A DNA stretch of 64,000 bases from assembly GCA_016709335.1 (NCBI GenBank), contig JADJNC010000060.1, positions 1 through 64,000 of the forward strand, written 5' to 3'. The notes below the pieces were generated by a model. That model did not search any database, was not told the DNA's origin, and worked only from the letters and a program-made list of their open reading frames with translations. The position numbers were made by a program, and so were the translations under genes. Within the stretch, counting starts at the first letter, position 1; the number at the start of each line of letters is the position of its first letter. This DNA comes from Candidatus Propionivibrio dominans (lineage in GTDB: Bacteria; Pseudomonadota; Gammaproteobacteria; Burkholderiales; Rhodocyclaceae). This document shows, piece after piece, positions 9,703 to 20,162 of this stretch.

Positions 9703-11007
9703 TTGAAAGCGCGCCTGAAAGTTGCCGTCATCGGCGGTGGCTGGGCCGGGCTGGCCGCCGCGGTTGAACTGGTCGCGGCCGGAGCCGACGTCACCGTATT
9801 CGAGGCGGCAAAACAGCTCGGCGGTCGCGCGCGAAGTGTCGAGACGCACGGCCATCGCCTGGACAACGGCCAGCACCTGCTGATTGGCGCCTATCGCGAA
9901 ACGCTGCGCCTGATACAAACCGTCGGTGCCAATCCCGAACACCTGCTCAGGCGGCTTCCACTCGATTTGCACTACCCCGGCGCCGGCTTCCGCCTGCGCC
10001 TTCCGCGCCTGCCGGCTCTGAATCTGGCCATCGGTCTTTTTACCGCGCAGGGTGCCAGCCTCGGCGAGAAATTCGCTGCCGTCCGTTTCATGCGCTACCT
10101 GCAAGGATGCAACTATCGGCTGGCAACCGACGGCACGGTGGCCGAACTGCTCGACCGCCATGGCCAGCAGGGCAAGCTGCGCCGCTACCTGTGGGAACCG
10201 CTGTGCCTCGCCGCGCTCAACACGGCAGCGCACCATGCCTCGGCGCAGATCTTTGCCAACGTCCTGCGCGACAGCCTTGGTGGTACCCGCGCCGACACCG
10301 ACCTGCTGCTGCCGGCTGCCGATCTTGACCGAGTGTTCCCGAGTGCGGCGGCTGATTACGTCCGCGCCCACGGCGGGAAAATCAGGCTGGCGACCCGCGT
10401 CGAGCAGATTCGCCCGCAGCTTCACATCGAGGGCGAACTGTTCGATCGCGTCATTCTCGCCGTCTCGCCGCAGCACGCCGCAAGTCTGCTCGCCGGACAG
10501 CCGGAAACTGCCGCCATCGCCGCCATGCTCGCCGAATACACCTACGAGCCGATCGGCACGGCCTATGCCGGCTATCCGCCCGAAGTCAGTCTGCCCTGCC
10601 CCATGCTCGGACTCGACGCTGGCCGTGAAGGAAGTCTGGGGCAATGGGTTTTTGACCGCGGCACACTGTGCGCGACGCCCGGTGTCATGAGCTTCGTACT
10701 GAGCGCGCAGGGCGCCTGGGATCAGCGCGACAACGAAACGCTGGCCACCCTCCTGCACGGTGAACTTGAAGAATTACTGGCCAGGAAATTGCCCCGGCCC
10801 CTGTGGAACTGCGTCATCCGCGAGCGCCGCGCAACCTTCTCCTGCCGACCCGACCTGCCGCGTCCGGCGGCACAGACTCCGCTCCAGGACCTGTGGCTGG
10901 CCGGCGACTACACCTGCGCCGACTACCCGGCCACTCTCGAAGGCGCAGTGCGCAGTGGTATTGCGGCAGCCAGTGGGGCGCTGATGAGCAGGCCTGGGGG
11001 CCAGTGA
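9703..11007 (+). CDS. hpnE: Hydroxysqualene dehydroxylase HpnE
   Basis: FAD-dependent amine-oxidase-fold enzyme that reduces hydroxysqualene to squalene. The 434-aa product starts at TTG; the first residues KARLKVAVIGGGWAGLAAA form the Rossmann dinucleotide motif, so a later start would break the FAD site. A C-terminal FAD motif DLWLAGDYTCADYPATLEGA is intact. Last gene of the hpnCDE operon. The TTG start 7 nt after hpnD suggests translation depends on read-through of ribosomes from hpnD. Confidence 0.93.
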   Translation: MKARLKVAVIGGGWAGLAAAVELVAAGADVTVFEAAKQLGGRARSVETHGHRLDNGQHLLIGAYRETLRLIQTVGANPEHLLRRLPLDLHYPGAGFRLRLPRLPALNLAIGLFTAQGASLGEKFAAVRFMRYLQGCNYRLATDGTVAELLDRHGQQGKLRRYLWEPLCLAALNTAAHHASAQIFANVLRDSLGGTRADTDLLLPAADLDRVFPSAAADYVRAHGGKIRLATRVEQIRPQLHIEGELFDRVILAVSPQHAASLLAGQPETAAIAAMLAEYTYEPIGTAYAGYPPEVSLPCPMLGLDAGREGSLGQWVFDRGTLCATPGVMSFVLSAQGAWDQRDNETLATLLHGELEELLARKLPRPLWNCVIRERRATFSCRPDLPRPAAQTPLQDLWLAGDYTCADYPATLEGAVRSGIAAASGALMSRPGGQ

Positions 11008-11467
11008 ATACGGGCATCTTCAGACTCTGTGCGCGGTCAGCCAATAGGCATGCGCCGGTCAAGGGCTGTAGTGCCAAGATGGTTTATTTACTGTCTTCCT
11101 GGGCACATGCAATTAGGATAGTATCGAACGCAAGCTTCAATGCGGTCTGCACCGAGCGGGTGTCGCTAAGCGATGCGCAGTGTAAAATTGTTGAAAACTG
11201 GCAGGGCGCCTATCACCGCTATGCTTTTTTCTGGTGAAATGTAATCGACACCGAACTCAGAACGGCAATACTCTGCAATCAGTTCAATACTGAATTGCAT
11301 TCATGAGAAGTGTTTTGTTTTCTCGAATAAGATTGACCAACATACGCGTTATTATTTGACCATACTAAAGCACCTTTAAACACTGAGTTAGCCGGAAAAT
11401 CACATGAAAATGGCTGGTCCGTGTAATCCCGCATGGTGGTCAATTCAGATCGCGCAAAAAATAAATC
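11008..11467. other. Intergenic stretch without recognised gene
   Basis: About 460 bp after hpnE. Base composition drops to clearly more A+T than the flanking hpn genes, marking the left edge of an accessory patch. I see no convincing ORF with a ribosome site, RNA gene or strong inverted repeat. Confidence 0.5.
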
Positions 11468-12463
<996 letters not shown>

Positions 12464-12628
12464 TAAGACTAATGAATCAAATGACTGCAACCGCGGCACC
12501 CCGCTTGATTTAAAACATTACCCGGCTGCGAGTGGCGGTTAACTGCTTTGCAAGAAGTGTCAGACAGGGCTGCTGCTGTTAAAGTTTGTTCAACGACCAT
12601 CCGACGAATTGGATCGAAGAGATATGCC

Positions 12629-12784
12629 ATGCCGCTGTCCGTCACCCAAGAACAGGATGACATCAGCCATGAAGAACTTGAAGCAATTACACAAAAAGTG
12701 CGGGTTGATTTCACAGAAAATAGTGTCCCCAATGAAGCAGAAATATTGGCTGAGATTGAAGCCATGAACGTGAGCGAAAATTAA
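12629..12784 (+). CDS. Small acidic protein, unknown function
   Basis: I do not recognise this 51-residue product. It begins MPLSVTQEQDDISHEELEA, is strongly acidic and probably helical, and ends IEAMNVSEN. An in-frame ATG lies 27 codons upstream, but the residues from there are not compositionally like the rest, so the inner ATG is preferred. Its stop is 1 nt before the next ORF's ATG, so the two are probably translated together. It follows the PD-(D/E)XK-like gene by about 165 nt. Confidence 0.45.
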   Translation: MPLSVTQEQDDISHEELEAITQKVRVDFTENSVPNEAEILAEIEAMNVSEN

Positions 12785-12785
12785 T

Positions 12786-13163
12786 ATGACTCCCAGAATA
12801 CCAAAAACCAACGCTGGGGCTGTTAAAAAAGCACGCCTTGCGCTGCCGATCTTTAATTCGATCGAAAACATTGATGCACGGCGTGGTTACAAGCGCTGCG
12901 CAACCCCCGGGGTTGGGGTGGGCATTATTGGTGGTCCGCAAGGGACGACCGATTTCTGGCGTGACAATTCAGGCTCCATTATCGTCAGATTTTCATCTCG
13001 CGGTGACGTTTATTGCTATTCCGTAAGACACGCGACCGGAGCGCCGATGACTGACGAATACATTGACAATTCTTTTGTATGGTACGTTGAAGCGATTCTG
13101 TTAGCTTGGATCTCGGATGATCCAGACTACTCTCCGAGCAGCTATTTCAGGGAATCTAAATAG
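12786..13163 (+). CDS. Hypothetical protein of 125 aa
   Basis: No family recognised. The N-terminus is basic (MTPRIPKTNAGAVKKARLAL). The middle has a Gly-rich turn (GVGVGIIGGPQG) and an aromatic-rich beta-type stretch (IIVRFSSRGDVYCYSVRH), and the C-terminus is WYVEAILLAWISDD. No signal peptide or membrane helix is obvious. It begins 1 nt after the stop of a small acidic ORF, an arrangement seen in two-gene modules such as toxin-antitoxin or effector-immunity pairs, but nothing in the sequence proves such a role. Confidence 0.5.
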   Translation: MTPRIPKTNAGAVKKARLALPIFNSIENIDARRGYKRCATPGVGVGIIGGPQGTTDFWRDNSGSIIVRFSSRGDVYCYSVRHATGAPMTDEYIDNSFVWYVEAILLAWISDDPDYSPSSYFRESK

Positions 13164-13379
13164 GTTTTGAGAAGTCGCTCCGAAACAGTTGCTGAAGATG
13201 AAGGTTAAGTGGCAATGTGCAGCGAACCGGCCCCAAAAAAAACAATTGTCCAGTCATTCCTTCGTCTGAAAATATTCCAAAGTTATTTTTTCATGGCCGT
13301 CTGTTATCGCTGAGTAGCAGACCTTGCCCGTATAAACCTGATCGGCAGCAACGGGGCATAAAGAAAACTTCTGCCCTAC

Positions 13380-13480
13380 CTAAAGCCCGGTGCCGCGCTC
13401 ACCGATTTCGGTCTGATAGCCCTCCGGCAGCTTCTCGATCACCTCACTGATCCCGGCCGACTGTTCGCGTTGAGCCTTTG
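13380..13480 (-). pseudogene. Remnant of an ABC exporter ATPase (HlyB/PrtD-type) domain
   Basis: The complement encodes EVIEKLPEGYQTEIGERG followed by TGL and a stop. This is the segment that immediately precedes the LSGGQ signature in type I secretion/peptidase ABC exporters; the signature itself is gone. No other part of such a gene is recognisable between 13164 and 13539, where the rest is non-coding. It is a relic, not a gene. Confidence 0.6.
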
Positions 13481-13539
13481 CATTCGCTTGCAGCAATGGG
13501 CAGGCTCCACGAACCCGCCATGCAGTTCAGCGCAAGCCG

Positions 13540-14226
13540 CTAAATGACTTCCTCGATCTGCCCGGCGTGCATGCGCAACCGGCGGGCGCAGCGCGCAGCA
13601 ATTTCCTCGTCGTGGGTGACCAGAATCAGCGTCGTTCCGCGCTCGGCATTGATCGCAAACATCAACTCGATGATCTGGTGGCCGGTTGCGGCGTCGAGGT
13701 TGCCGGTCGGCTCGTCGGCCAGTACCAGTCGGGGTCTGGGTGCAAAGGCACGCGCCAGCGCGACGCGCTGCTGCTCGCCGCCGGACAGGTGCTTCGGGTA
13801 ATTCCGTAGCCGATGCGACAGCCCGACCCGATCCAGCCAGAATTCCGCCTCGCTGCGCGCATTGGCCGTCCCCGCAAGTTCCAGCGGCAGCATCACGTTC
13901 TCGATGGCGCTCAGTGAAGGAAGCAACTGAAACGACTGAAAGACAAAACCGAGCAGACGACCGCGCAGCACGGCCCGCGCATCCTCGTCGAGTTGTCCAA
14001 GCGGCTCGCCGGCCAGCATCACCGAACCGCTGCTCGGCAGATCGAGGCCGGCCAGCAGCCCGAGCAGGGTCGATTTGCCCGACCCGGAAGCGCCGACGAT
14101 GGCCACCGTTTCCCCTGCCGCGACGGAGAACGAATTGTCGTGCAGTATAGTCAACGCTTCGCCACCGTTATCAACGCATTTGGTCAGCCTGCTGACTTCA
14201 AGCACATTCGGGATTTCCGCATTCAT
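13540..14226 (-). CDS. ybbA: ABC transporter ATP-binding protein, YbbA/LolD-like
   Basis: ATPase subunit of a MacB/LolCDE/YbbAP-class ABC complex. The 228-aa product has Walker A GASGSGKST, the signature LSGGEQQRVALARA, Walker B LVLADEPTGNLD, and the H-loop LVTHDEE. The start MNAEIPNVLEVSRL is chosen because residues upstream in frame overlap tesA. It is divergent from tesA with overlapping start codons, the same pairing as ybbA/tesA in E. coli. The partner permease (ybbP) expected downstream is absent here; only non-coding DNA and an exporter relic follow, so its membrane partner is unknown. Confidence 0.85.
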   Translation of the reverse strand: MNAEIPNVLEVSRLTKCVDNGGEALTILHDNSFSVAAGETVAIVGASGSGKSTLLGLLAGLDLPSSGSVMLAGEPLGQLDEDARAVLRGRLLGFVFQSFQLLPSLSAIENVMLPLELAGTANARSEAEFWLDRVGLSHRLRNYPKHLSGGEQQRVALARAFAPRPRLVLADEPTGNLDAATGHQIIELMFAINAERGTTLILVTHDEEIAARCARRLRMHAGQIEEVI

Positions 14227-14866
14227 GTTTCGTATTCCATTCATCCATGGCCTGTTGCTGATCGGACTGGCCCTGATCGCCCCAACGGCACAGGCGGCCA
14301 AAACCATCCTGGTTTTCGGCGACTCGCTCTCGGCCGGCTATGGCATCCGGCAGGACGCGGCGTGGCCGGCTTTGCTGGCCAAACGCCTGCACGAGAAGCA
14401 GCTTGATTATAACGTCGTCAACGCCAGCATCTCGGGAGAAACCACCAGTGGCGGTCGCACCCGCCTCGATGCGGCACTGGCCCGACATGCGCCGCACATC
14501 GTGATCATCGCGCTCGGCGCCAACGACGGCCTGCGCGGTCTGCCGGTAGCCACGATGCGCGACAACCTGCTGGCAATGACCGCCAGCGCGCAGAAGCAGA
14601 AAGCCAGAGTGCTCATCGTCGGCCAGCGCCTGCCACCGAACTACGGTGCCTACGCATTACAGTTCCACAACACCTTCAGCGAGGTGGCAAAGACCCGGCA
14701 GACCGCGTTCGTGGACTTTCTGCTTGAGGGCGTGGCAACGCAGGCGCAGCTTTTCCAGGCGGACAACCTGCATCCGACCGCCGAGGCGCAGCCGCGTCTG
14801 CTCGACAATGTCTGGCGAGGGCTTGAGCCGCTGTTAACGAGCACGCCTTTGGGCTCAAACAAGTAA
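14225..14866 (+). CDS. tesA: Arylesterase / acyl-CoA thioesterase I, SGNH hydrolase
   Basis: Periplasmic esterase, thioesterase and lysophospholipase. The 213-aa product has a signal peptide (MFRIPFIHGLLLIGLALIA, cleavage near AQA-AK) and the SGNH blocks: GDSLSAGYG (block I Ser), ISGETTSGG (block II), ALGANDGLRG (block III Asn) and DNLHPTAEA (block V Asp-His). The ATG at 14225 overlaps the start of the divergent ybbA-like gene by 2 nt, so the shared region must hold both promoters within coding sequence. A dispersed repeat follows. Confidence 0.93.
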   Translation: MFRIPFIHGLLLIGLALIAPTAQAAKTILVFGDSLSAGYGIRQDAAWPALLAKRLHEKQLDYNVVNASISGETTSGGRTRLDAALARHAPHIVIIALGANDGLRGLPVATMRDNLLAMTASAQKQKARVLIVGQRLPPNYGAYALQFHNTFSEVAKTRQTAFVDFLLEGVATQAQLFQADNLHPTAEAQPRLLDNVWRGLEPLLTSTPLGSNK

Positions 14867-14877
14867 TGGGAGTCATG

Positions 14878-14947
14878 CCCGTTTCCCTCACCCCCGGCCC
14901 CTCTCCCGGCGGGCGAGGGGAGGTTCGCGAGTCGCTGGCGCGACTTT
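14878..14947 (+). repeat. Dispersed palindromic repeat, copy 1 of 3
   Basis: Begins CCCGTTTCCCTCACCCC, contains a CCCCTCTCCC / GGCGAGGGGAG hairpin, and ends GAGTCGCTGGCGCGACTTT. Closely similar copies are at 30411-30479 (plus) and 41253-41321 (minus). All three lie directly downstream or upstream of genes in non-coding DNA. Confidence 0.8.
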
Positions 14948-14966
14948 GACGTTATTATTAGCCACC

Positions 14967-16031
14967 ATGACAAACGGCATAATCCGCGTTGAGAACATCG
15001 AAGACTATCGTTTCTTTGACGAAATCATTGATGTCCGGACGCCCGCCGAGTTTGCCGACGACCACATCCCCGGTTCGATCAACTGCCCGGTGCTTGACAA
15101 CGATCAGCGTATCGAAGTTGGCACGCTTTACAAACAGTCCTCGCCTTTCGAGGCCAAGAAAATCGGCGCGGCCTACGTTTCCTTCAACATTGCCCGCCAT
15201 CTGCGCGAAACTTTTCTTGAACGGCCAAAAAACTGGCGTCCGTTGATCGTCTGCTGGCGTGGCGGTCAGCGCAGTGGCGCGATGACCTATGTCTTCCGGC
15301 GTATCGGCTGGGATGCGCAACAACTGGAAGGCGGCTACAAGATCTACCGCCGGCAGGTGCTCGACAAACTCGCCGAATTGCCGCGCCTATTCACCTTCAA
15401 GGTCATCTGCGGCGCCACCGGCAGCGGCAAGAGCCGCCTCCTTCAGGCCCTGGCACAGCGGGGAGAACCGGTACTCGACCTTGAGGCACTTTCCTGTCAC
15501 AAGGGTTCGGTACTTGGCGTACTGCCTGATTCGCCGCAACCCTCGCAAAAGATGTTCGAGACCAGGCTGCTCGTTGCCCTGCAAGGCCTTGACCCGTCAC
15601 GCCCGGTGTATATCGAGGCCGAGAGCCGCAAGATCGGCACTATCCAGGTGCCCGACGCGCTACTCGAAACCCTGCGTGCCGGCACCTGTATCAACATCGA
15701 GGCGTCATTCGCGGCACGCGTTGAATTCCTGTTGCGCGATTATGCGTACTTCGTGAAGGCTCCGGAGTGGTTCAATTCGCGACTTGACGTGCTCGACCGG
15801 CAGCAAAGCCGCGTGACCATCAAACGCTGGCAGGCTTATGCCAGAAACGGCGAATGGCCTGCGCTGGTCGGCGAACTGCTCGAACTGCATTACGATCCGC
15901 TCTATCGTCGCTCCCAGAAGAACAATTTCACTGGTTTCAGCAGCGCGCAAAACCTGGCCACCGACGATCTGAGCCCGGCCGGAATCAACGCACTGGCCGA
16001 ACGCATCGTCGGCCATTCACCCAGCGAATAG
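14967..16031 (+). CDS. mnmH: tRNA 2-selenouridine synthase MnmH (SelU)
   Basis: Replaces sulfur by selenium at wobble 2-thiouridine of Lys, Glu and Gln tRNAs using selenophosphate, via a geranylated intermediate. The 354-aa product has an N-terminal rhodanese domain (EIIDVRTPAEFADDHIPG; active-site loop VCWRGGQRSGA with the catalytic Cys) and a C-terminal P-loop domain (Walker A GATGSGKSR). ATG at 14967 (MTNGIIRVENIEDY) is preferred over an upstream ATG 7 codons earlier, which sits close to the repeat. The selenophosphate synthase gene is not in the window. Confidence 0.93.
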   Translation: MTNGIIRVENIEDYRFFDEIIDVRTPAEFADDHIPGSINCPVLDNDQRIEVGTLYKQSSPFEAKKIGAAYVSFNIARHLRETFLERPKNWRPLIVCWRGGQRSGAMTYVFRRIGWDAQQLEGGYKIYRRQVLDKLAELPRLFTFKVICGATGSGKSRLLQALAQRGEPVLDLEALSCHKGSVLGVLPDSPQPSQKMFETRLLVALQGLDPSRPVYIEAESRKIGTIQVPDALLETLRAGTCINIEASFAARVEFLLRDYAYFVKAPEWFNSRLDVLDRQQSRVTIKRWQAYARNGEWPALVGELLELHYDPLYRRSQKNNFTGFSSAQNLATDDLSPAGINALAERIVGHSPSE

Positions 16032-16037
16032 GACAAC

Positions 16038-16490
16038 ATGCAGAATATTGAGCCCCCTGCCCCGAAATTTCCCCAATCCTCTCAATCCCCCCTGATCGTC
16101 AGCGAAAACGGTCAGGGGCGTTACCAGCAGACGGTTCGCGTCGGTCGGCACACGCTGATTGCGGATGAACACGTCGCCGCCGGTGGCGCCGATGACGGCC
16201 CGGCACCTTACGACTTCCTGCTCGCCGCGCTGGGTTCGTGTACCTCGATGACGCTGCGCATGTACGCCGAACGCAAAGGGCTCGCGCTGTCCCGGATCAG
16301 TGTTGCATTGACACATGAAAAGATCAGTATTCAAGGACTCGGCAAGCTTGACCGCATCGAGCGAATCATCACGCTGGAAGGCGACTTGCAGGCTGAGCAA
16401 CGCAGTCGCCTGCTCGAAATCGCCAACCGCTGCCCGATGTATCGTACCCTCTGTTCCGACATCCAGATCGATAGCACCCTGGCCGGATGA
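16038..16490 (+). CDS. OsmC family peroxiredoxin-like protein
   Basis: OsmC/Ohr-fold proteins reduce organic or fatty-acid hydroperoxides with two cysteines. The 150-aa product has both expected Cys: in LAALGSCTSMTLRMYAERKG (about residue 72) and in IANRCPMYRTL (about residue 134). The N-terminal half carries the ADEHVAAGGADDGPAPYDF loop of the YhfA-like subgroup, so a role in general redox protection rather than Ohr-type resistance is likely. It begins 6 nt after mnmH, suggesting co-transcription. Confidence 0.85.
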   Translation: MQNIEPPAPKFPQSSQSPLIVSENGQGRYQQTVRVGRHTLIADEHVAAGGADDGPAPYDFLLAALGSCTSMTLRMYAERKGLALSRISVALTHEKISIQGLGKLDRIERIITLEGDLQAEQRSRLLEIANRCPMYRTLCSDIQIDSTLAG

Positions 16491-16610
16491 ACAGACCTGA
16501 CCTCCCCCCGCTACGGATGCTGCGGCGCACAAGACGAGACGGGCTGGGCACTTGTGAAAGAGTCCAATGCGCAGCTTGCGCAAACCGGCTTGGTGGTAGA
16601 TTGGATAACG

Positions 16611-16628
16611 AAATCCACGCGTGGATTT
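16611..16628. promoter_or_regulatory. 18-bp perfect palindrome upstream of the Pat-like gene
   Basis: AAATCCACGCGTGGATTT is self-complementary over all 18 bases and lies about 95 bp upstream of the ATG at 16721, in the 230-bp gap after the OsmC gene. An operator for a dimeric regulator or a weak terminator are both possible. Confidence 0.4.
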
Positions 16629-16720
16629 GAATTTATTTTCATCAAGCGCATGAGCGATCAGTGATACAATATTGCAGCGCAACATCAACCGCGACAGCCT
16701 CGCCACCAAGGTGAATTACG

Positions 16721-19413
16721 ATGCTCGAACAACACTATCTCACCACGCTTTTTGAGCCCGGATCCGTTGCCGTGATCGGCGCCTCCGACCGCGAGAATTC
16801 GGTCGGTAACGTCCTGTATAAAAACATGCTCGAATCGGGTTTCAAGGGCCGCCTCTATCCGATCAATCCGCAGCACGAGACCGTACAGGGCCAGAAGGCC
16901 TACAAGTCGATCGAAGAGATCGGTGCGCGTGTCGAACTGGCGATCATCGCCACGCGTGCGCAGACGGTTCCCGACATCGTCGAACAATGCGGACGCAGCG
17001 GCATCAAGAACATCATCATCATCACCGCCGGCTTTTCGGAAGCCGGCCATTCTGGCGCCGCGCTTGAGCGAAAAACGCTGGAGATCGCCCGCAGCTACAA
17101 CGTCCGTGTTCTCGGCCCCAACTGTCTGGGCATCATACGCCCCGAACTGGGCCTCAACGCCACCTTTTTGCGTGTCAGTGCCAATGTCGGCAATCTGGCG
17201 CTGGTTTCGCAGTCGGGGGCCATTTGTTCCGCCGTTCTTGACTGGGCAATGAGCAACCGGGTCGGCTTCTCCAGCGTGATTTCGCTCGGCAGCACCGCCG
17301 ATGTCGACTTCGGTGAAATTCTCGATTACCTGGTCTACGACAATCGCACGCATTACATCCTGCTCTATATCGAAGGCATACGAAACTCACGTCGTTTCAT
17401 GAGTGCGTTGCGCTCTGCAGCGCGTATCAAACCGATCATCCTGCTCAAGGCCGGACGCCACGCCGCCGGCTCGGCGGCGGTGATGGTGCACTCGGGAATG
17501 ATCGCCGGTTCCGACATTGTTTTCGATGCCGCCGTGCGCCGCTCGGGCGTTGTGCGTGTGCAAAACATCGGCCAGTTGTTCTATGCCTCAAAAGCTCTGG
17601 CGTCCAGGTTCCGCCCGCTCGGAAAACGACTGGCCATCATCACCAACGGGGGCGGGCCAGGCGCCATGGCCGCCGATCGTGCCGGCGATATGGAGATTCC
17701 GCTGGCCGAGCTTTCGGCGGACACCATCAAAGCACTCAACGCCAGGCTGCCGCCCACCTGGTCGCACAGCAACCCGATTGACATCCAGGGCGATGCGACA
17801 CCCATCCACTATCGCGACGCGCTGCTTGCCGTTGCGCAGGATGACGGGGTTGACGGCATACTGATCATGCTCGCACCGCAAGCCATGACGCAGCCGATGG
17901 CCGTTGCCGAAGTCGTCATCGATGTCTGCGGGCAGACCTCGAAACCGATGCTTACCTGCTGGATGGGCGAGGAACAGGTCGCCGCCGGGCGCAGCGCGCT
18001 GGAGCAAGCCGGCATACCGGCGTTCCGCCAGCCCGAAACCGCGGTCGAGCTCTATTATCACATCTCGACCTACTACCGCAACCAGATGTTGCTGCTGCAA
18101 ACACCCGAAGGCTCCTCAAAGCGCACCCAGAAGGAAACTGAAGGGGCCAAGATGCTGATTGAAGCAGTTTTGCAGGAGCACCGGAAAGTGCTCTCCGAAA
18201 TGGAGTCGAAAGCGGTCTTGCGTGCCTTCCGCATACCGGTGGCGCAAACCATGGTGGCTCGTACTCCGACCGAGTCCTTGTTGCTCGCCGAACAGATCGG
18301 CTTCCCGATCGCCATGAAGGTCGATTCGCCGGATCTGGTACGCAAGACCGAAGCCGGCGGGGTGCGCCTGAATATCACCAGCGCGGCGGCGGTGCGCAAC
18401 GCCTATCACGACATCATCGAAACGGTTCAGAAAAAGCACCCGTCCGCACGCGTCAACGGGGTTTCGATCGAGCCCTATCTGTCGCGACCGAATGGCCGCG
18501 AACTGATGATCGGCGTGGTACGCGATCCGACTTTCGGCCCGATCATCACCTTCGGTGCCGGCGGTGCGAAGTCGAAATCTTCAGCGACCGCGCCGTTGCG
18601 CTGCCGCCGCTGAACGGCTTCCTGGCTCAGGATCTGATCCGCTCGACACGTGCATCAAAACTGCTTGGCGAATTCCGCAACATGCCCGCAGTCAACATGG
18701 AGGCGCTGGAAGAAGTGCTGCTGAACATCTCCGAGATGGTCTGTGAACTCCCCTGGCTGCAGGAACTCGATCTCAACCCGCTGATCGTCGACGAACACGG
18801 CGCCATCGCCGTCGACGCGCGGATAGTCATCGACTTCGCGGCGACCAGCGGAGACCGCTATTCGCACATGGCCATTCATCCCTACCCGGTGCATCTGATC
18901 CAGAACTGGGAGCAGCCGGACGGGCGTACCATCACCATCCGTCCGATCCGCCCGGAAGATGCCGAGATGGAGCAGGAATTCGTCAAGAACCTCTCCGACG
19001 AGAGCAAGTATTACCGTTTCATGGACACCCTGCGCGAACTCACCCAGTCGATGCTGGTGCGCTTCACGCAGATCGATTACGACCGTGAAATGGCACTGAT
19101 CGCCACCCTGCCTGACGCAGACGGCAAGGAAGTGCAGATTGGTGTGGCGCGCTACGTCACCAATCCGGACGGGGAAACCGTGGAGTTTGCCCTCGCCGTT
19201 GCCGACGAGTGGCAGAAGCACGGCGTTGGACGCCGGCTGATGAGCGCACTGATCGAAACGGCGCGCCAGAAGGGTTACCGGGCCGTCGTTGGCGACGTTC
19301 TTTCGCAGAACACCAAAATGTTCCGCCTGATGACCATCCTCGGCTTCACCATCCACCCGCACCACGAAGACCCGGCAGTCAAACGGGTCGTCTGCCCCCT
19401 GCATGCCCAATAA
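16721..19413 (+). pseudogene. Pat-type acyl-CoA synthetase (NDP-forming)-like / GNAT acetyltransferase, one frameshift
   Basis: Members acetylate lysines of acyl-CoA synthetases such as Acs and PrpE. The first frame (to 18613) has a CoA-binding domain (SVAVIGASDRENSVG), succinyl-CoA-ligase-like domains and the start of an ATP-grasp domain (AMKVDSPDLVRKTEAGGV), then runs into an unrelated tail after FGAGGA. The continuation in another frame (from about 18573: EVEIFSDRAVALPPLNGFLA) completes the ATP-grasp domain and adds a C-terminal GNAT domain (ADEWQKHGVGRRLMSALIE) ending at 19413. One missing base near 18570-18574 restores an 897-codon protein, the normal length for this architecture. There is no homopolymer at the site. 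Either a sequencing error or a recent mutation; everything else is well conserved. Confidence 0.85.
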
Positions 19414-19482
19414 TCAGACAATCGCACCCAAAAAAAACGGCCAGATACTGCTCTGACCGATTTCTGACCAAGCTGGCAAAAA

Positions 19483-19680
19483 TCAAGGCAGGTCGAAGTT
19501 TACATCGTACGGATAGGACCGATTCGGCTCGCTCGACTCGCGGAGGGTCTTCTGTTCCGCCAGATCAACCTTCCTGTCCCATAAAAGGGCGCGACCAACA
19601 AGCTGATCCTCGGCCCATTCCGGATGCCTGGCCAGCATTTCGCGCATGAATTTTGTATGTTCCGATTCGTAAATGGCCAT
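19483..19680 (-). CDS. DUF3460 family small protein
   Basis: Unknown function. The 65-aa product starts MAIYESEHTKFMREMLARHP, the hallmark of this short betaproteobacterial family, and contains VGRALLWDRKVDLAEQ. It is soluble, charged and lacks cysteines or a signal sequence. It neighbours another taxon-restricted small gene (DUF3567) on the same strand. Confidence 0.8.
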   Translation of the reverse strand: MAIYESEHTKFMREMLARHPEWAEDQLVGRALLWDRKVDLAEQKTLRESSEPNRSYPYDVNFDLP

Positions 19681-19762
19681 GGGTCAGCTTCCTGGGAAAG
19701 GGGGGGGTAAAGGTGGGTAAAGGTGACCCTCAAGGCCACCAAGCGATTATACCCTTGCGCGA

Positions 19763-19996
19763 TCAGTGATAAACAATCGGCCGCGCCGCACCGACACAAT
19801 AATCGTCAAGCAGCGAATCAATCGATTCCTCGTTGCGCTCGGCGTATGGAATCCTGTCAATCGCCTCGCGCAAGCCTGTGGCCACCGAGCCCTGAACAAA
19901 CAGAGTGCGGCCCCCCAGCTTATCAACCAGCTCAAAGCCCTGCTGCACCGGGTAGGCGACAATGGCATAACTTTCGCTGTTATAAACAACATTCAT
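19763..19996 (-). CDS. DUF3567 family small protein
   Basis: Unknown function. The 77-aa product starts MNVVYNSESYAIVAYPVQQG and includes FELVDKLGGRTLFVQGSVA, matching my recollection of this betaproteobacterial family (residues predicted as a compact alpha/beta protein). The ATG at 19996 is preferred to one 12 codons upstream because the family begins at MNVVYN and GGGAGT lies just before it. Confidence 0.8.
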   Translation of the reverse strand: MNVVYNSESYAIVAYPVQQGFELVDKLGGRTLFVQGSVATGLREAIDRIPYAERNEESIDSLLDDYCVGAARPIVYH

Positions 19997-20162
19997 GGCG
20001 ACTCCCTTCTGTACTGTTGCGCAATCAACCAAAGACGTGTCGTCTCCAGATACTGCAAAACGAAACCGCTTTGCTCAACGACAAGATGCGTCCGCTTTGC
20101 TCCATTTCAAGACAGCAGGGTTGCTCTATCTTTTCATCCGACCGGCAAGCAGCAAACAAAGT

